A stretch of 45,897 nt of DNA from Alphaproteobacteria bacterium (GCA_022763065.1 JALEGH010000027.1:1-45897); one strand, 5' to 3'; positions 8,154 to 17,035 are shown, counted from the first letter of the stretch. Notes: generated by a model not told the origin, from the letters alone. Numbers and translations are program-made.

Positions 8154-9638
8154 TTACCGCGATTTTACCTGACGTTCATGCAACACGGCCACCTTGCGCC
8201 CGTTACCGTCATCATTGTCTTTATCCGTTAATTCCACCGGGTAATCTCCCGTAAAACAAGCATCACAATATTGTGGCACATCATTATTGCGCGCGGTTTC
8301 ACCCATCGCCCGGTAAAGGCCGTCCACGGAAATATAGGCCAGAGAATCAACACCAATTTGCTGTGCTATCTCTTCGACCTTGAATTTATTGGCCATCAAC
8401 TCTTCGGAGGATGGCGTATCAATCCCGTAAAAACAGCTATGTGCCGTAGGGGGAGAAGAAATCCGCATATGAACCTCCTTCGCTCCGGCGGCACGCACCA
8501 TTTCAACAATTTTGCGCGAAGTTGTTCCCCGCACAATGGAATCATCGACGAGCACAACCACCTTATCTTTTAAGAAAGATTTATTGGCGTTATGCTTCAG
8601 CTTCACCCCCAAATGACGAATGCGGTCTGTCGGCTCAATAAAGGTGCGGCCAACATAGTGATTCCTGATAATCCCAAGTTCAAACGGGACACCACTGGCC
8701 TGTGCAAAACCAATAGCCGAGGGCACGCCGCTATCAGGTACCGGTACAACAACATCAGCCTTCTCACAAGGTGCCTCGCTTGCAAGCTCCATCCCGATAT
8801 TTTTGCGCATCTCATAAACCGAATGCCCTTCCAAAGAAGAATCTGGACGCGCGAAATAAATATATTCAAAAATACAAAACCGATGGCCGGAAGTACCAAA
8901 AGGCTTCTTTGATTCAATGCCCTGATCCGTAATCACAACCATTTCACCGGGTTCAACATCACGCACGAACTCCGCTCCAATAATATCCAGCGCACAAGTC
9001 TCCGAAGCCAGAACATACCCTCCTTCACTTAAGCGCCCCAACACGAGAGGCCGAATTCCCAAGGGGTCCCGAACACCAACCAAAAGATTTTCACCACACG
9101 CAACAATGGAATACGCTCCCTTGATCCGGTTGATAGCTTCAATAAGACGGTCCAACGGATCTTTTTGCCCAGATACCGCCATCAAGTGAATAATCACTTC
9201 GGTATCCATTGTCGATTGGAAAAGAGAACCTTTTTGCACCAGCTCTTCACGCAAAGTTGCCGCATTCGTCAAGTTTCCATTATGCGCTAAAGAAAACCCG
9301 CCAAAGGCCAGATCAGCGAAGACAGGCTGAACATTACGAAGAAGCGTATCACCGGTTGTCGAATATCTATTGTGACCAATCGCTATATCACCCTTGAGGC
9401 GTTCAATAATTTCACCGTCGCTAAAAGTGTCATCGACAAGCCCAAGCGCACGGTGGGCATAGAATTCATCTTTATCAACTGAAACGATACCAACAGCCTC
9501 TTGCCCGCGATGCTGAAGCGCGTGAAGACCAAGAGCTACAAAGGCTGCCGCATCCTTATGACCCAAAACACCAAAAACACCGCATTCTTCATGAAGTTTG
9601 TCATCATCGGTCGGAAAGTGATTGACTATACTACTCAT
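8154..9638 (-). CDS. purF: Amidophosphoribosyltransferase
   Basis: First committed step of purine synthesis: PRPP + glutamine to 5-phosphoribosylamine. The 494 residues begin with an 18-residue propeptide ending before Cys19 (EECGVFGV), the N-terminal nucleophile of the glutaminase domain. HRGQEAVGI and GHNRYSTTG follow. The phosphoribosyltransferase domain has the PRPP loop VVLVDDSIVRGTTS near 370. Cysteines in FCIFEYIYFARPDS, HSCFYGIDTP and YCDACFTGDYP match the four ligands of the [4Fe-4S] cluster in Bacillus-type PurF, so this is the iron-sulphur, self-processing form. Its start overlaps the cvpA stop by 8 nt, indicating translational coupling. Confidence 0.98.
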   Translation of the reverse strand: MSSIVNHFPTDDDKLHEECGVFGVLGHKDAAAFVALGLHALQHRGQEAVGIVSVDKDEFYAHRALGLVDDTFSDGEIIERLKGDIAIGHNRYSTTGDTLLRNVQPVFADLAFGGFSLAHNGNLTNAATLREELVQKGSLFQSTMDTEVIIHLMAVSGQKDPLDRLIEAINRIKGAYSIVACGENLLVGVRDPLGIRPLVLGRLSEGGYVLASETCALDIIGAEFVRDVEPGEMVVITDQGIESKKPFGTSGHRFCIFEYIYFARPDSSLEGHSVYEMRKNIGMELASEAPCEKADVVVPVPDSGVPSAIGFAQASGVPFELGIIRNHYVGRTFIEPTDRIRHLGVKLKHNANKSFLKDKVVVLVDDSIVRGTTSRKIVEMVRAAGAKEVHMRISSPPTAHSCFYGIDTPSSEELMANKFKVEEIAQQIGVDSLAYISVDGLYRAMGETARNNDVPQYCDACFTGDYPVELTDKDNDDGNGRKVAVLHERQVKSR

Positions 9639-10347
9639 TATAGGCTGGTTCTTCTAACATAAGATCATCAAGTTTATTACGCTCTTCTTGTTTATACCCT
9701 TCCTCATCAGAAGATTGTGCCTGCGTTTGAGACTCTTCCTCAGCTTCTTCCTCACCACTACTCAGGATTTTATTTTTCATGAGCTGCTCTTTAATCTGTG
9801 AATTCGTCACGCCGTGAACGCTTTGTTGAACATCACTTGATGAGGGTAAAAATCCAGCAATAATATTGGCTGTTTTTTCAACAACCGCATGCGTTCTGCT
9901 TTCCCCGAAATATTTGGTTTTAGATTCGGCATCCATGAGCAAATGGAAAGGAAGATAAAAAAGCCCAAGCAAAATAACCGCACGCACGATACCAAACAAC
10001 ACCCCTAATGTCCGGTCAATGGGACCCAACCCCATCGCCTTGATCGCGCCAGCGCTCAAATGACTAATCACAGAAAGAATAATAACGACAATAATGAAGA
10101 TCGAACCATAGGCACAAATATCAGCCACAATTCCCATCGGCACCAAATCAAAGAGCTTGTCCTCCGATGTCCCAGACACGCCCAGCCAGTCTCTAAAAAC
10201 AGGAGACAATTTCGGGCCCAGCGCGATGGCCGCCAAGCCACCGCCGACAACACCGGCAATGGTCAGCACCTCACGAATAAGGCCGCGCAAGAAAGATATA
10301 AATGCGGAAATAAGGACAATTCCACCAACAATGAGATCAATTATCAT
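9631..10347 (-). CDS. cvpA: CvpA family inner-membrane protein
   Basis: CvpA-type membrane protein, named for its need in colicin V production in E. coli and linked to envelope homeostasis. The first 150 residues hold four hydrophobic segments (about 1-20, 25-45, 75-100, 110-135), with the family sequence FLRGLIREVLTIAGVVGG near 19 and PIDRTLGVLFGIVRA near 108. The C-terminal 70 residues are charged, with a glutamate/glutamine-rich run near 195-225, and probably cytoplasmic. The gene is first of an operon with purF, an arrangement also seen in E. coli. No clear promoter was seen in the 70-nt gap to mltG. Confidence 0.92.
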   Translation of the reverse strand: MIIDLIVGGIVLISAFISFLRGLIREVLTIAGVVGGGLAAIALGPKLSPVFRDWLGVSGTSEDKLFDLVPMGIVADICAYGSIFIIVVIILSVISHLSAGAIKAMGLGPIDRTLGVLFGIVRAVILLGLFYLPFHLLMDAESKTKYFGESRTHAVVEKTANIIAGFLPSSSDVQQSVHGVTNSQIKEQLMKNKILSSGEEEAEEESQTQAQSSDEEGYKQEERNKLDDLMLEEPAYNE

Positions 10348-10418
10348 GCATGATATGTACGGAAATTATGAAGATTTATCAAGAAGGTTAATTTTTTCAT
10401 AAGAAAGCATTTCCGAAT

Positions 10419-11405
10419 TTATTGCGCCCTTCTAATCTTTCGCCACTGGGCAACATTCTGGTTATGTTCTTGAAGCGTTTTAGCAAACGCATGTCCACCT
10501 GTCCCGTTTGCTACAAAATAGAGATAATCATGTTTTTCAGGGTTTAACGTTGCCTCAATCGCTGCACGCCCCGGATTGGCAATGGGGCCTGGCGGCAATC
10601 CGGCATTTTTGTAAGTATTATAAGGGGAATCGACTTCCAGATCTTTACGGAGCAAGCGCCGTCCCAATGGCCCCTTCCCCTCATTCTGAATTTTGCCCTT
10701 GGTCAGCGCATAAATCACCGTCGGGTCCGTTTGTAAAGGAATGCCACGTTTCAGGCGATTAATAAAAACTCCTGCGACCTTCGCCCGCTCACCTGCCACA
10801 CCCGTTTCTTTTTCAACGATGGAGGCCAAGATAATGGCTTCTTTTTTATCTTTGAGGGGTAAATCCTGAGCGCGCTCTAACCACAATTGGTCAATAACCC
10901 TTTTCATCGCAACTTGCATCTGCTTGATTTTATCCTCCCGCGCTTCACCCGCCACAAAATGATACGTATCAGGCAACAAAGATCCCTCTTTAGGAATAGC
11001 ACTAATATCACCGCCCAAATCAGGATGCTTTTTCAAAAGCTCTACAATCTGATAACTTGTATAGCCCTCGGGGATAGTGAATTTACGCCCATAAACCTCC
11101 CCTTCTTGCATCATCCTCAAAACCTCTGCCATAGAGATTTGGGGAGGGAATTGATATTCGCCTGCCTTCAAGCTATTTCCAAAACGCCCTGCAACTTTAA
11201 ATAAAAGAGACGAAGAAATAACATTTTCTTTTTCCAGAGTGTCGGCAATCTCACTGACTCCCTTGCCCCTTTGAATAAGAACAATATGGGATTGCCCCAA
11301 AGGACCTGCGCTCAAATACTGGTTAACAGATACACCCGCCGTCACGGCAATACCAGCGCAGAACAATAAGAAAATAGATAGAAGTGATAAAAAAGCTGCT
11401 CTCAT
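10419..11405 (-). CDS. mltG: Endolytic murein transglycosylase MltG (YceG family)
   Basis: Cuts nascent glycan strands of peptidoglycan and is thought to end their elongation at the inner membrane. The 328 residues have one N-terminal membrane segment (about 5-25), a LysM-like module with EGYTSYQIVELL near 113, and the YceG catalytic core with the key glutamate in ASIVEKETG near 198. Later family blocks are IPLQTDPTVIYAL near 226 and SPYNTYKNAGLPPGPI near 262. mltG normally follows fabF directly in alphaproteobacteria. Here a plus-strand ligase-like gene separates the two. No clear ribosome site precedes the ATG. Confidence 0.95.
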   Translation of the reverse strand: MRAAFLSLLSIFLLFCAGIAVTAGVSVNQYLSAGPLGQSHIVLIQRGKGVSEIADTLEKENVISSSLLFKVAGRFGNSLKAGEYQFPPQISMAEVLRMMQEGEVYGRKFTIPEGYTSYQIVELLKKHPDLGGDISAIPKEGSLLPDTYHFVAGEAREDKIKQMQVAMKRVIDQLWLERAQDLPLKDKKEAIILASIVEKETGVAGERAKVAGVFINRLKRGIPLQTDPTVIYALTKGKIQNEGKGPLGRRLLRKDLEVDSPYNTYKNAGLPPGPIANPGRAAIEATLNPEKHDYLYFVANGTGGHAFAKTLQEHNQNVAQWRKIRRAQ

Positions 11406-11422
11406 ATTAAAAAATAGTGTCG

Positions 11423-11450
11423 TTACAAAATCCCGATTAAACGATATAAT
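11423..11450 (+). promoter_or_regulatory. Candidate sigma-70 promoter for the O-antigen ligase-like gene
   Basis: TTACAA at 11423-11428, a 16-nt spacer and a perfect TATAAT at 11445-11450. It lies 37 nt upstream of the 11488 start in the 82-nt gap divergent to mltG, so the inserted gene seems to carry its own promoter. Confidence 0.5.
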
Positions 11451-11487
11451 GTGAGGATTGTTCTATCATTCACACCCCTGATACATC

Positions 11488-12675
11488 ATGTCAGAAATAT
11501 TACAAAGCGCAAAAAATTCTTCTACACCATCCTACCAAAAAATTTCATTATTTTTTACAGGCGTTTGGATTTTATACCTTTTGCTCTCACCCATCTATGT
11601 ATTTTCAAAGGGTCTACCCCAGCCCGCAGACTATCTGATCTTTGCTTTCGGATTTCCTGCGCTGCTGATTTCCATGTTGCAGCATAGAGGGAACATGTCC
11701 AAAGTTTTTGTATTCGGCGCGTTATTTGCAGGCCTTACAATCGCCATCAACCTTACCCATTTCGCCTTCATACATAATGATCGCCTCCTCAAACACAGCC
11801 TTTACTACATCTTCAATTTTTGTGTCTTTATGTATGTCTTGGTTGTTTTTAAACAAAACCCCAAAGTGCTCAATAAGCTTACCTATTGGGCGGTGGCCAC
11901 CATCATCATATTCCAGACAATTTATGCGCCCTTATTCGGTGAGGTTGAGCTCCTGCGGAATTTAGGTTCTTTCAATAATCCGAACCAGCTTGCTTATTGG
12001 TCCCTGCTCAATATGGCGATTTTAATCGTTCTCAAACGGGGCCAGAAATTTACACTCTTCGATTTCGCCTTATTTGCCATGTGTATCTTTTTACAATCCC
12101 TTTCCTTATCAAAGGCCGGCATGATCCTCACCGTTCTCATATGCGCTGTTATATTTTTTCTTCCCAATATGCCGGGAAAAGGGAGAATATTTTTCTTCAT
12201 TGCCCTGATGGCTTTTGCATTTTGGCAATTAACAAACCCGAGCGCCATTCTCCAAAAACTTGAACAAGTCGAGCAATTTTCAAAAGTTGCCGCGAGAATT
12301 GATAATATCGGGCAAGAGCGCGATGACAGCGCCGAGGGACGTGGTTATGACCGCCTGATCAAATACCCCCATTATTTGATTTTTGGTGCGGGAGAAGGAG
12401 CTTTTTTCCGCTTTGGTCGCGGCGCGCAGGAAATCCACTCCGGCATTGCAACCTTGATTTTTAGTTACGGTGTTACAGGTTTTTTATTCTTTAGCTTGTT
12501 CCTGTGGGCAATCTTTCATAAGCTCCCCAAACGGCATCTCATCTTACTGGGGATTATATTTTTATTCGGTATTCCACACCAAAATATCCGCTTCACCTAT
12601 TTCTGGGTGTTTTTAGGACTGGCCTACAGCCAACATGCCTATGTCGCGCAAAAAGAACAAGAAGAAAAAAACTAA
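11488..12675 (+). CDS. O-antigen ligase/polymerase-like membrane protein (Wzy_C type)
   Basis: Polytopic inner-membrane protein likely to join or polymerise lipid-linked glycans on the periplasmic face. The 395 residues contain ten or more hydrophobic segments. The family-like marks are SFNNPNQLAYW near 160 and a large periplasmic loop holding RGYDRL...GAGEGAFFRFG near 289-310 with the histidine of EIHSG near 318. This is the pattern seen around the conserved His of O-antigen ligases. Substrate cannot be read. It runs opposite to its neighbours, and its TAA overlaps the fabF stop by 4 nt. With separate promoter and orientation, it looks like an insertion into the fabF-mltG order. No polysaccharide genes adjoin it; those are at 25.5-31.4 kb. 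Confidence 0.82.
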   Translation: MSEILQSAKNSSTPSYQKISLFFTGVWILYLLLSPIYVFSKGLPQPADYLIFAFGFPALLISMLQHRGNMSKVFVFGALFAGLTIAINLTHFAFIHNDRLLKHSLYYIFNFCVFMYVLVVFKQNPKVLNKLTYWAVATIIIFQTIYAPLFGEVELLRNLGSFNNPNQLAYWSLLNMAILIVLKRGQKFTLFDFALFAMCIFLQSLSLSKAGMILTVLICAVIFFLPNMPGKGRIFFFIALMAFAFWQLTNPSAILQKLEQVEQFSKVAARIDNIGQERDDSAEGRGYDRLIKYPHYLIFGAGEGAFFRFGRGAQEIHSGIATLIFSYGVTGFLFFSLFLWAIFHKLPKRHLILLGIIFLFGIPHQNIRFTYFWVFLGLAYSQHAYVAQKEQEEKN

Positions 12676-13943
12676 ACCGAACGCATCACAAGCGAGGCAT
12701 TCGTACCACCAAAACCAAAGGAATTCGAAAGGGCAATATTCACCTTTTTCTCTTTGGTCTGTTTAGGCACAAGGTCAATACCCTGACAAGGTTCGGACAC
12801 CTCATCCAAATTTAATGTTGGCGGCAAAATGCCGGTTTCAATCGCCTTAATCGAATAAATAGCCTCGACCGCACCGGCAGCACCCAGCAAGTGACCAATA
12901 GCAGACTTGGTGGACGACATAGACAGACTATCCAGCGCATTAGCAAATAGGCGTTTTACCGCCGTGCATTCAATACCATCCCCTACAGGAGTGGAAGTTC
13001 CATGCGCGTTAATGTAATCCACATCTTCCGGGTTAATTTCCGCCCGCTTAAGCGCCGCTTTCATCGCCCGGTACCCGCCATCGCCATCTTCGGCAGGAGA
13101 AGTAATATGATACGCATCACCGGACAGACCGTAGCCAATCACCTCGGCATAAATCTTCGCGCCGCGCGCCTTGGCATGTTCATATTCCTCAAGCACAACA
13201 ACACCGGCCCCTTCGGCAATCACAAACCCGTCACGCCCCGCGTCGAATGGACGGGATGCGGCTTGCGGATCATCATTATAAGAAGTCGATAGCGCACGCG
13301 CCGCGCCAAACCCGCCAACACCCAAAGGTGTCACGGCAGCTTCCGCACCACCGGCAATCATCACATCGGCGTCCCCCAGCGCAATTAATCGCGCCGAGTC
13401 CCCAATCGCATGCGCGCCCGTGGAACAAGCCGTGACGACAGAATGGTTTGGCCCTTTAAACCCATGACGGATAGAGATATGGCCAGAGGCCAGATTGATC
13501 AACATCGCCGGAATACAAAATGGGGATAAACGACGCGGACCCCGTTCATGAAGCGTCATCGCACTGTCATACATGGTGGTTAATCCGCCGATGCCTGAGC
13601 CCACCAAAACGCCGGTACGCTCTTTCTGTTCATCAGTTTCAGCCACCCAACCCGAATCCGCAATCGCTTCATCGGCTGCGGCAATCCCATAAACGATGAA
13701 AGGATCAATTTTGCGTTGCTCTTTTGCGGACACAACTAAATTCGCATTAAACGCCCCATCCGTCGGGTTTTCATTATCCGTCTTCGGAACAATGCCTGCA
13801 ATTTTTGAAGCATAATCAGAGGTATCAAAATGGTCTATTTTTTGAAGACCACTTTTACCCTCAGTAATAGAATCCCAGTTACGGCTCACCCCTGTTCCCA
13901 AAGGTGAGAGCATACCAAGTCCTGTGACAACAACTCTTTTCAT
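12672..13943 (-). CDS. fabF: 3-oxoacyl-ACP synthase II (FabF)
   Basis: Condenses malonyl-ACP with acyl-ACP to lengthen fatty acids, including the step that sets the unsaturated/saturated balance. The 423 residues are the normal length. The Cys-His-His triad is visible: VTACSTGAHA with Cys near 173, NAHGTSTPVGD near 308 and KSAIGHLLGAAG near 345. The glycine-rich SNSFGFGGTNAS closes the C-terminus. The stop overlaps the convergent ligase-like gene. acpP lies 44 nt upstream and fabG beyond it, so transcription probably runs from fabG or acpP through fabF. Confidence 0.98.
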   Translation of the reverse strand: MKRVVVTGLGMLSPLGTGVSRNWDSITEGKSGLQKIDHFDTSDYASKIAGIVPKTDNENPTDGAFNANLVVSAKEQRKIDPFIVYGIAAADEAIADSGWVAETDEQKERTGVLVGSGIGGLTTMYDSAMTLHERGPRRLSPFCIPAMLINLASGHISIRHGFKGPNHSVVTACSTGAHAIGDSARLIALGDADVMIAGGAEAAVTPLGVGGFGAARALSTSYNDDPQAASRPFDAGRDGFVIAEGAGVVVLEEYEHAKARGAKIYAEVIGYGLSGDAYHITSPAEDGDGGYRAMKAALKRAEINPEDVDYINAHGTSTPVGDGIECTAVKRLFANALDSLSMSSTKSAIGHLLGAAGAVEAIYSIKAIETGILPPTLNLDEVSEPCQGIDLVPKQTKEKKVNIALSNSFGFGGTNASLVMRSV

Positions 13944-13987
13944 GAGCGTTCTTATGTGTGAAAGAACAAATAGAACAAGAAAAACGC

Positions 13988-14224
13988 CTAAGAAGCGTTT
14001 TCCTCAATAAACTTAACGGCGTCACCCACGGTCTGGATATTCTCCGCGGCATCATCAGGAATTTCAACTTTGAATTCCTCTTCAAACGCCATCACAAGTT
14101 CAACCGTGTCCAGTGAGTCAGCACCTAGATCGTCAATGAAGCTTGCGCCTTCATTCACTTTATCTTCGTCGACACCCAAGTGCTCAACAACAATCTTCTT
14201 TACGCGCTCTGCAATGTCACTCAT
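13988..14224 (-). CDS. acpP: Acyl carrier protein
   Basis: Carries growing acyl chains on a 4'-phosphopantetheine arm. The 78 residues are strongly acidic and contain [18 protein letters not shown], where the serine near 37 is the attachment site. Length and sequence are typical. A GGTAAGGGAAAAG precedes the ATG, a reasonable ribosome site. It lies between fabG and fabF. The 242-nt gap upstream holds repeat copy B and a DnaA-box-like 9-mer, so acpP could have its own promoter, though I saw no good match. Confidence 0.98.
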   Translation of the reverse strand: MSDIAERVKKIVVEHLGVDEDKVNEGASFIDDLGADSLDTVELVMAFEEEFKVEIPDDAAENIQTVGDAVKFIEENAS

Positions 14225-14368
14225 TCTTTTCCCTTACCTTTTACTAGTTAAAAAATTCAAATCCGGTGCGGACTTTACCAAGCCCCCCGTTGATTGCAAG
14301 CAATTTCATGGATTTTAGCACCAAATCTCTATTTATCTATATATTCCAGATAGTTATACAATATCAAA

Positions 14369-14377
14369 TGTGGATAA
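14369..14377 (-). promoter_or_regulatory. DnaA-box-like 9-mer upstream of acpP
   Basis: TGTGGATAA on the plus strand is an exact complement of the DnaA box TTATCCACA. It lies in the acpP-fabG gap. A perfect 9-mer is expected about once in three windows of this size by chance, so alone it means little. A second exact copy occurs at 25408-25416. Confidence 0.3.
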
Positions 14378-14409
14378 CACTACCTATTTATCAACCCGAT
14401 GAGGACAAA

Positions 14410-14453
14410 TTGTTAAACTCGACGGAGCGAAGCGACGGGTGACGGCTTAACAA
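14410..14453. repeat. Nested palindromic repeat, copy B
   Basis: Outer arms TTGTTAA (14410-14416) and TTAACAA (14447-14453) enclose a GC-rich core with GAGCGAAGCGAC. The core matches copy A at 4420-4467 in ACTCGAC, GCGAAGCG, CGGG and GGCT, but two of six inner stem pairs are lost. It begins 13 nt past the fabG stop, so it could act in the fabG-acpP transcript. Confidence 0.5.
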
Positions 14454-14466
14454 AAACAATGCAGTT

Positions 14467-15204
14467 TTAAACCATCGCCATGCCGCCATTAACATGGAGC
14501 GTCGCCCCACTCACGTAAGCTGCCTCATCACTTGCAAGATATACAACCGCGCCTGCAATTTCTTCTGAAGAGCCCATACGCCCCGCCGGAATGGTGGCAT
14601 TAATTTTCTCTTTTTGATCATCGCTAAGCGCTTCGGTCATCGCCGTGGCAATAAAGCCGGGAGCCACACAATTCACCGTAATACCGCGTGAAGCAACCTC
14701 TTGCCCCATCGCCTTGGTCCAACCGCTCAAGCCCGCCTTGGAGGCCACATAGTTACACTGACCCGGATTACCTGTTGTACCAACAACAGAGGAAATATTG
14801 ATAATACGACCATGACGGCGCTTCATCATGCCGCGCTGCACAGCCTTGGCAAGCATAAAGGGCGCGGTCAAATTCACATCCAGAACCTGCTGCCATTCCT
14901 CCTCTTTCATACGCATGGAAAGATTATCACGTGTGAGACCTGCATTATTGACCAAAATATCAATCTGACCCATCACCTCCTCTGCACTCTTAACAAGCGC
15001 CGCGATCCCATCCGTATTCGACAAATCCGCCACAATCGCATGAACGTTAGCGCCAAGTTCACCCGCTAGCGCGTCCAGCTTCTCTTTATTACGCCCTGAA
15101 ATAACAATTTCCGCCCCTTGCACATGAAGTGCCTTGGCAATCGCGCCGCCAATACCACCCGTTGCACCGGTCACAAGCGCTTTTTTCTGCGATAAATCAA
15201 ACAT
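14467..15204 (-). CDS. fabG: 3-oxoacyl-ACP reductase (FabG)
   Basis: NADPH-dependent reduction of 3-oxoacyl-ACP to 3-hydroxyacyl-ACP, the first reductive step of each elongation round. The 245-residue SDR has the cofactor motif TGATGGIGG at about 13-21, NNAGLTRDNL near 87-96, ISSVVGTTGNPGQ near 137-149, the catalytic YVASKAG near 152 and the GFIATAMTE block near 186. These FabG-specific segments separate it from generic SDRs. It is upstream of acpP and fabF, but separated from fabD by a plus-strand receiver-like gene. AAGGAG is present, reading AAAAAGGAGTAAAAT before the start. Confidence 0.96.
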   Translation of the reverse strand: MFDLSQKKALVTGATGGIGGAIAKALHVQGAEIVISGRNKEKLDALAGELGANVHAIVADLSNTDGIAALVKSAEEVMGQIDILVNNAGLTRDNLSMRMKEEEWQQVLDVNLTAPFMLAKAVQRGMMKRRHGRIINISSVVGTTGNPGQCNYVASKAGLSGWTKAMGQEVASRGITVNCVAPGFIATAMTEALSDDQKEKINATIPAGRMGSSEEIAGAVVYLASDEAAYVSGATLHVNGGMAMV

Positions 15205-15296
15205 GATATTTTACTCCTTTTTAAAATTTGTAACCAAATTAAAGAAATTTCATTGGAACAAAAGCTATATTTTAAAAGTATAAAGCTTTTTTAAAC

Positions 15297-15361
15297 GTAA
15301 ACCGTTGGTTTACAAACAATGTAAAATAACCATTGACAAATAATTATGTATATAGTTAAGT
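15297..15361. promoter_or_regulatory. Palindrome plus candidate promoter between fabG and the receiver-like gene
   Basis: A perfect inverted repeat GTAAACC-GTT-GGTTTAC (15297-15313) is followed by a further GTAAA at 15321. A consensus -35 TTGACA at 15333-15338 reads toward the plus-strand gene. The -10 at 17-nt spacing is only TTAAGT. The palindrome has the size of a dimeric repressor site and lies in the divergent gap, so it could affect both genes. No regulator family is assigned. Confidence 0.4.
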
Positions 15362-15392
15362 GCTATCCCATTAAATGTACAGGAGAGTAATT

Positions 15393-15926
15393 ATGCCACA
15401 AATCATTTCAGTCCCCTATCAAGGACCGGGTTTTTTAGATGACCATGCCGAAACCTTATCACGCCTAAAGGGCGTGAGTGGTGCGGCGGTATACAACGCA
15501 CATGAAATGGGACAATTAATCGCGAAAGATGGTAAGCCGGAATTAATTGTAATGGACTACGGATGGAGCGATGCCATACCTCATGTATTATACGAAACAT
15601 TAGGTCGTGATGAGGCCAAATCTATTCCTGTTTTGGTTATAAAAAACCATGGTATTGCTTCAGATCGACGACTTACCAATTATTTGAACGTTATTGGTGC
15701 AGCACCTATTGGCACACAGTTTTCATCAACTCTTTCCAAAATTATTCAAAAATTTTTAGATTTAACCCCTGAAGAGAGAGCTACGACAACCTACGAGAAT
15801 TTTCAACCTGTTGTGCGTGAAATAGAGTCACAAGCCCCTACTTATGACCACGAATTTATGATGTCAGCAGCAGGGCGAAAAAGATCTAGAAATTTTGGCC
15901 CTAATTCAGGTACGGCGCCAGCTTGA
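15393..15926 (+). CDS. Receiver-like protein of unknown function
   Basis: No confident family. The ATG at 15393 follows AGGAGAG by seven nt; an earlier in-frame ATG at 15375 has no ribosome site. The 177 residues have the outline of a CheY-type receiver: LIVMDYGW with Asp55 in the phospho-acceptor place, IPVLVIKNHG near 77-86 with a lysine after strand 4, and GAAPIGTQFSSTLSKIIQKFL near 103-123 like the last strand and helix. The N-terminal acidic pair of true receivers is missing, so it is probably a degenerate or non-phosphorylated form. A polar tail of about 50 residues follows. It lies between fabG and fabD on the opposite strand and ends 2 nt from the fabD stop. Confidence 0.7.
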   Translation: MPQIISVPYQGPGFLDDHAETLSRLKGVSGAAVYNAHEMGQLIAKDGKPELIVMDYGWSDAIPHVLYETLGRDEAKSIPVLVIKNHGIASDRRLTNYLNVIGAAPIGTQFSSTLSKIIQKFLDLTPEERATTTYENFQPVVREIESQAPTYDHEFMMSAAGRKRSRNFGPNSGTAPA

Positions 15927-15928
15927 TT

Positions 15929-16897
15929 TTAACCCAGCTTGCCTATTAATTCTTCCACTTGTTCCGGTGTACCAACGCTGGAGCAAGTCACATCCCGGTT
16001 AATGCGGCGTACAAGGCCGGATAATACTTTCCCCGCGCCAAGTTCTATCATTTCATCCACGCCGTTTTCGCTCATCCACATAACAGATTCACGCCAACGT
16101 ACCATACCGGTAATCTGATCCACCAAAAGTCGGCGAATATCAGAGGGCTCCGATTCACCACGCGCAGTTACATTGGCAACAACCGGCACACAAGGCGGAC
16201 GGATATCGGTGTCAGCCAATGCATAAGACATATCCTGCGCCGCCGGTGCCATTAAAGAGCAATGGAACGGCGCGCTTACGGGTAGAATAACGGCCTTCTT
16301 TGCTCCAGCTTCGGTAGCCAGATCAACAGCAACCTGCACCGCACCTATATGACCCGAGACCACAACCTGCCCCACAGAATTATCGTTCGCCGCCTGACAA
16401 ACAAGCGCATCACCGGCCTGCGTGCTCGCTTTCCCTGCAATATCCTGCACATCGGATAGCTCCATCCCTAAAATCGCAGCCATAGAGCCTTCCCCCACAG
16501 GAACAGCCCTTTGCATCGCCTGCCCGCGCCGTTTAAGAAGCTTGGCAGTATCGGCAATCTCGAGCGCCCCGGCAGCCGTCAGAGCCGAATATTCGCCTAA
16601 GGAATGACCGGCCACGAAATCACAAACCTTATCAATTTCGATACCGCCTTGCCCTTTCAACACATTCACTACCGCCATCGAAACCGCCATCAAGGCAGGC
16701 TGCGTATTTTCCGTCAGATTTAAATCTGATTCGTCGCCAGCAAACATGAGGGTAGACAAATCCTGCCCCAGCGCTTCATCAATTTCTTGAAAAGTCTCTT
16801 TGGCCTCCGAAAAGCTAGCCGCTAAATCTTTCCCCATACCAACAAATTGGGAACCTTGCCCCGGAAAAATAAATGCACGTACCATCGCCTGCGTCAT
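15929..16897 (-). CDS. fabD: Malonyl-CoA:ACP transacylase (FabD)
   Basis: Transfers malonyl from CoA to ACP for fatty-acid elongation. The 322 residues show FIFPGQGSQFVGMGK near 9, the nucleophile elbow GHSLGEYSAL with Ser near 97, the arginine segment KRRGQAMQ near 118, and VSAPFHCSLM near 209 with the catalytic histidine. The start is taken at ATG 16897; an ATG four codons later (MVRAFIF) is also possible. fabD normally heads an operon with fabG, acpP and fabF. Here it is separated by the convergent receiver-like gene, so it is transcribed alone from an unidentified promoter in the gap after 16897. Confidence 0.97.
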   Translation of the reverse strand: MTQAMVRAFIFPGQGSQFVGMGKDLAASFSEAKETFQEIDEALGQDLSTLMFAGDESDLNLTENTQPALMAVSMAVVNVLKGQGGIEIDKVCDFVAGHSLGEYSALTAAGALEIADTAKLLKRRGQAMQRAVPVGEGSMAAILGMELSDVQDIAGKASTQAGDALVCQAANDNSVGQVVVSGHIGAVQVAVDLATEAGAKKAVILPVSAPFHCSLMAPAAQDMSYALADTDIRPPCVPVVANVTARGESEPSDIRRLLVDQITGMVRWRESVMWMSENGVDEMIELGAGKVLSGLVRRINRDVTCSSVGTPEQVEELIGKLG

Positions 16898-17007
16898 TCC
16901 CTCATCAAATGTTAATCAGTCCAACGAACCATGCGTTGAAATATCCCCTAGGTCAAGAGGAGGAACAAGACAGCACATGGATAGCTGTGTACAGCCGCAA
17001 AAAAGCA

Positions 17008-17035
17008 TTGCATTTTACGCAATTCTATGTATAAT
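17008..17035 (+). promoter_or_regulatory. Candidate sigma-70 promoter in the fabD upstream gap
   Basis: TTGCAT (17008-17013), a 16-nt spacer and a perfect TATAAT (17030-17035), reading right. The gap from 16898 to 17188 holds no other convincing feature. Expected transcripts start near 17042 and lead into the small gene at 17189. Confidence 0.55.

Noticed and set aside
15375..15392. An earlier ATG for the receiver-like gene
   Set aside because: No ribosome site; AGGAGAG sits ideally before the ATG at 15393.
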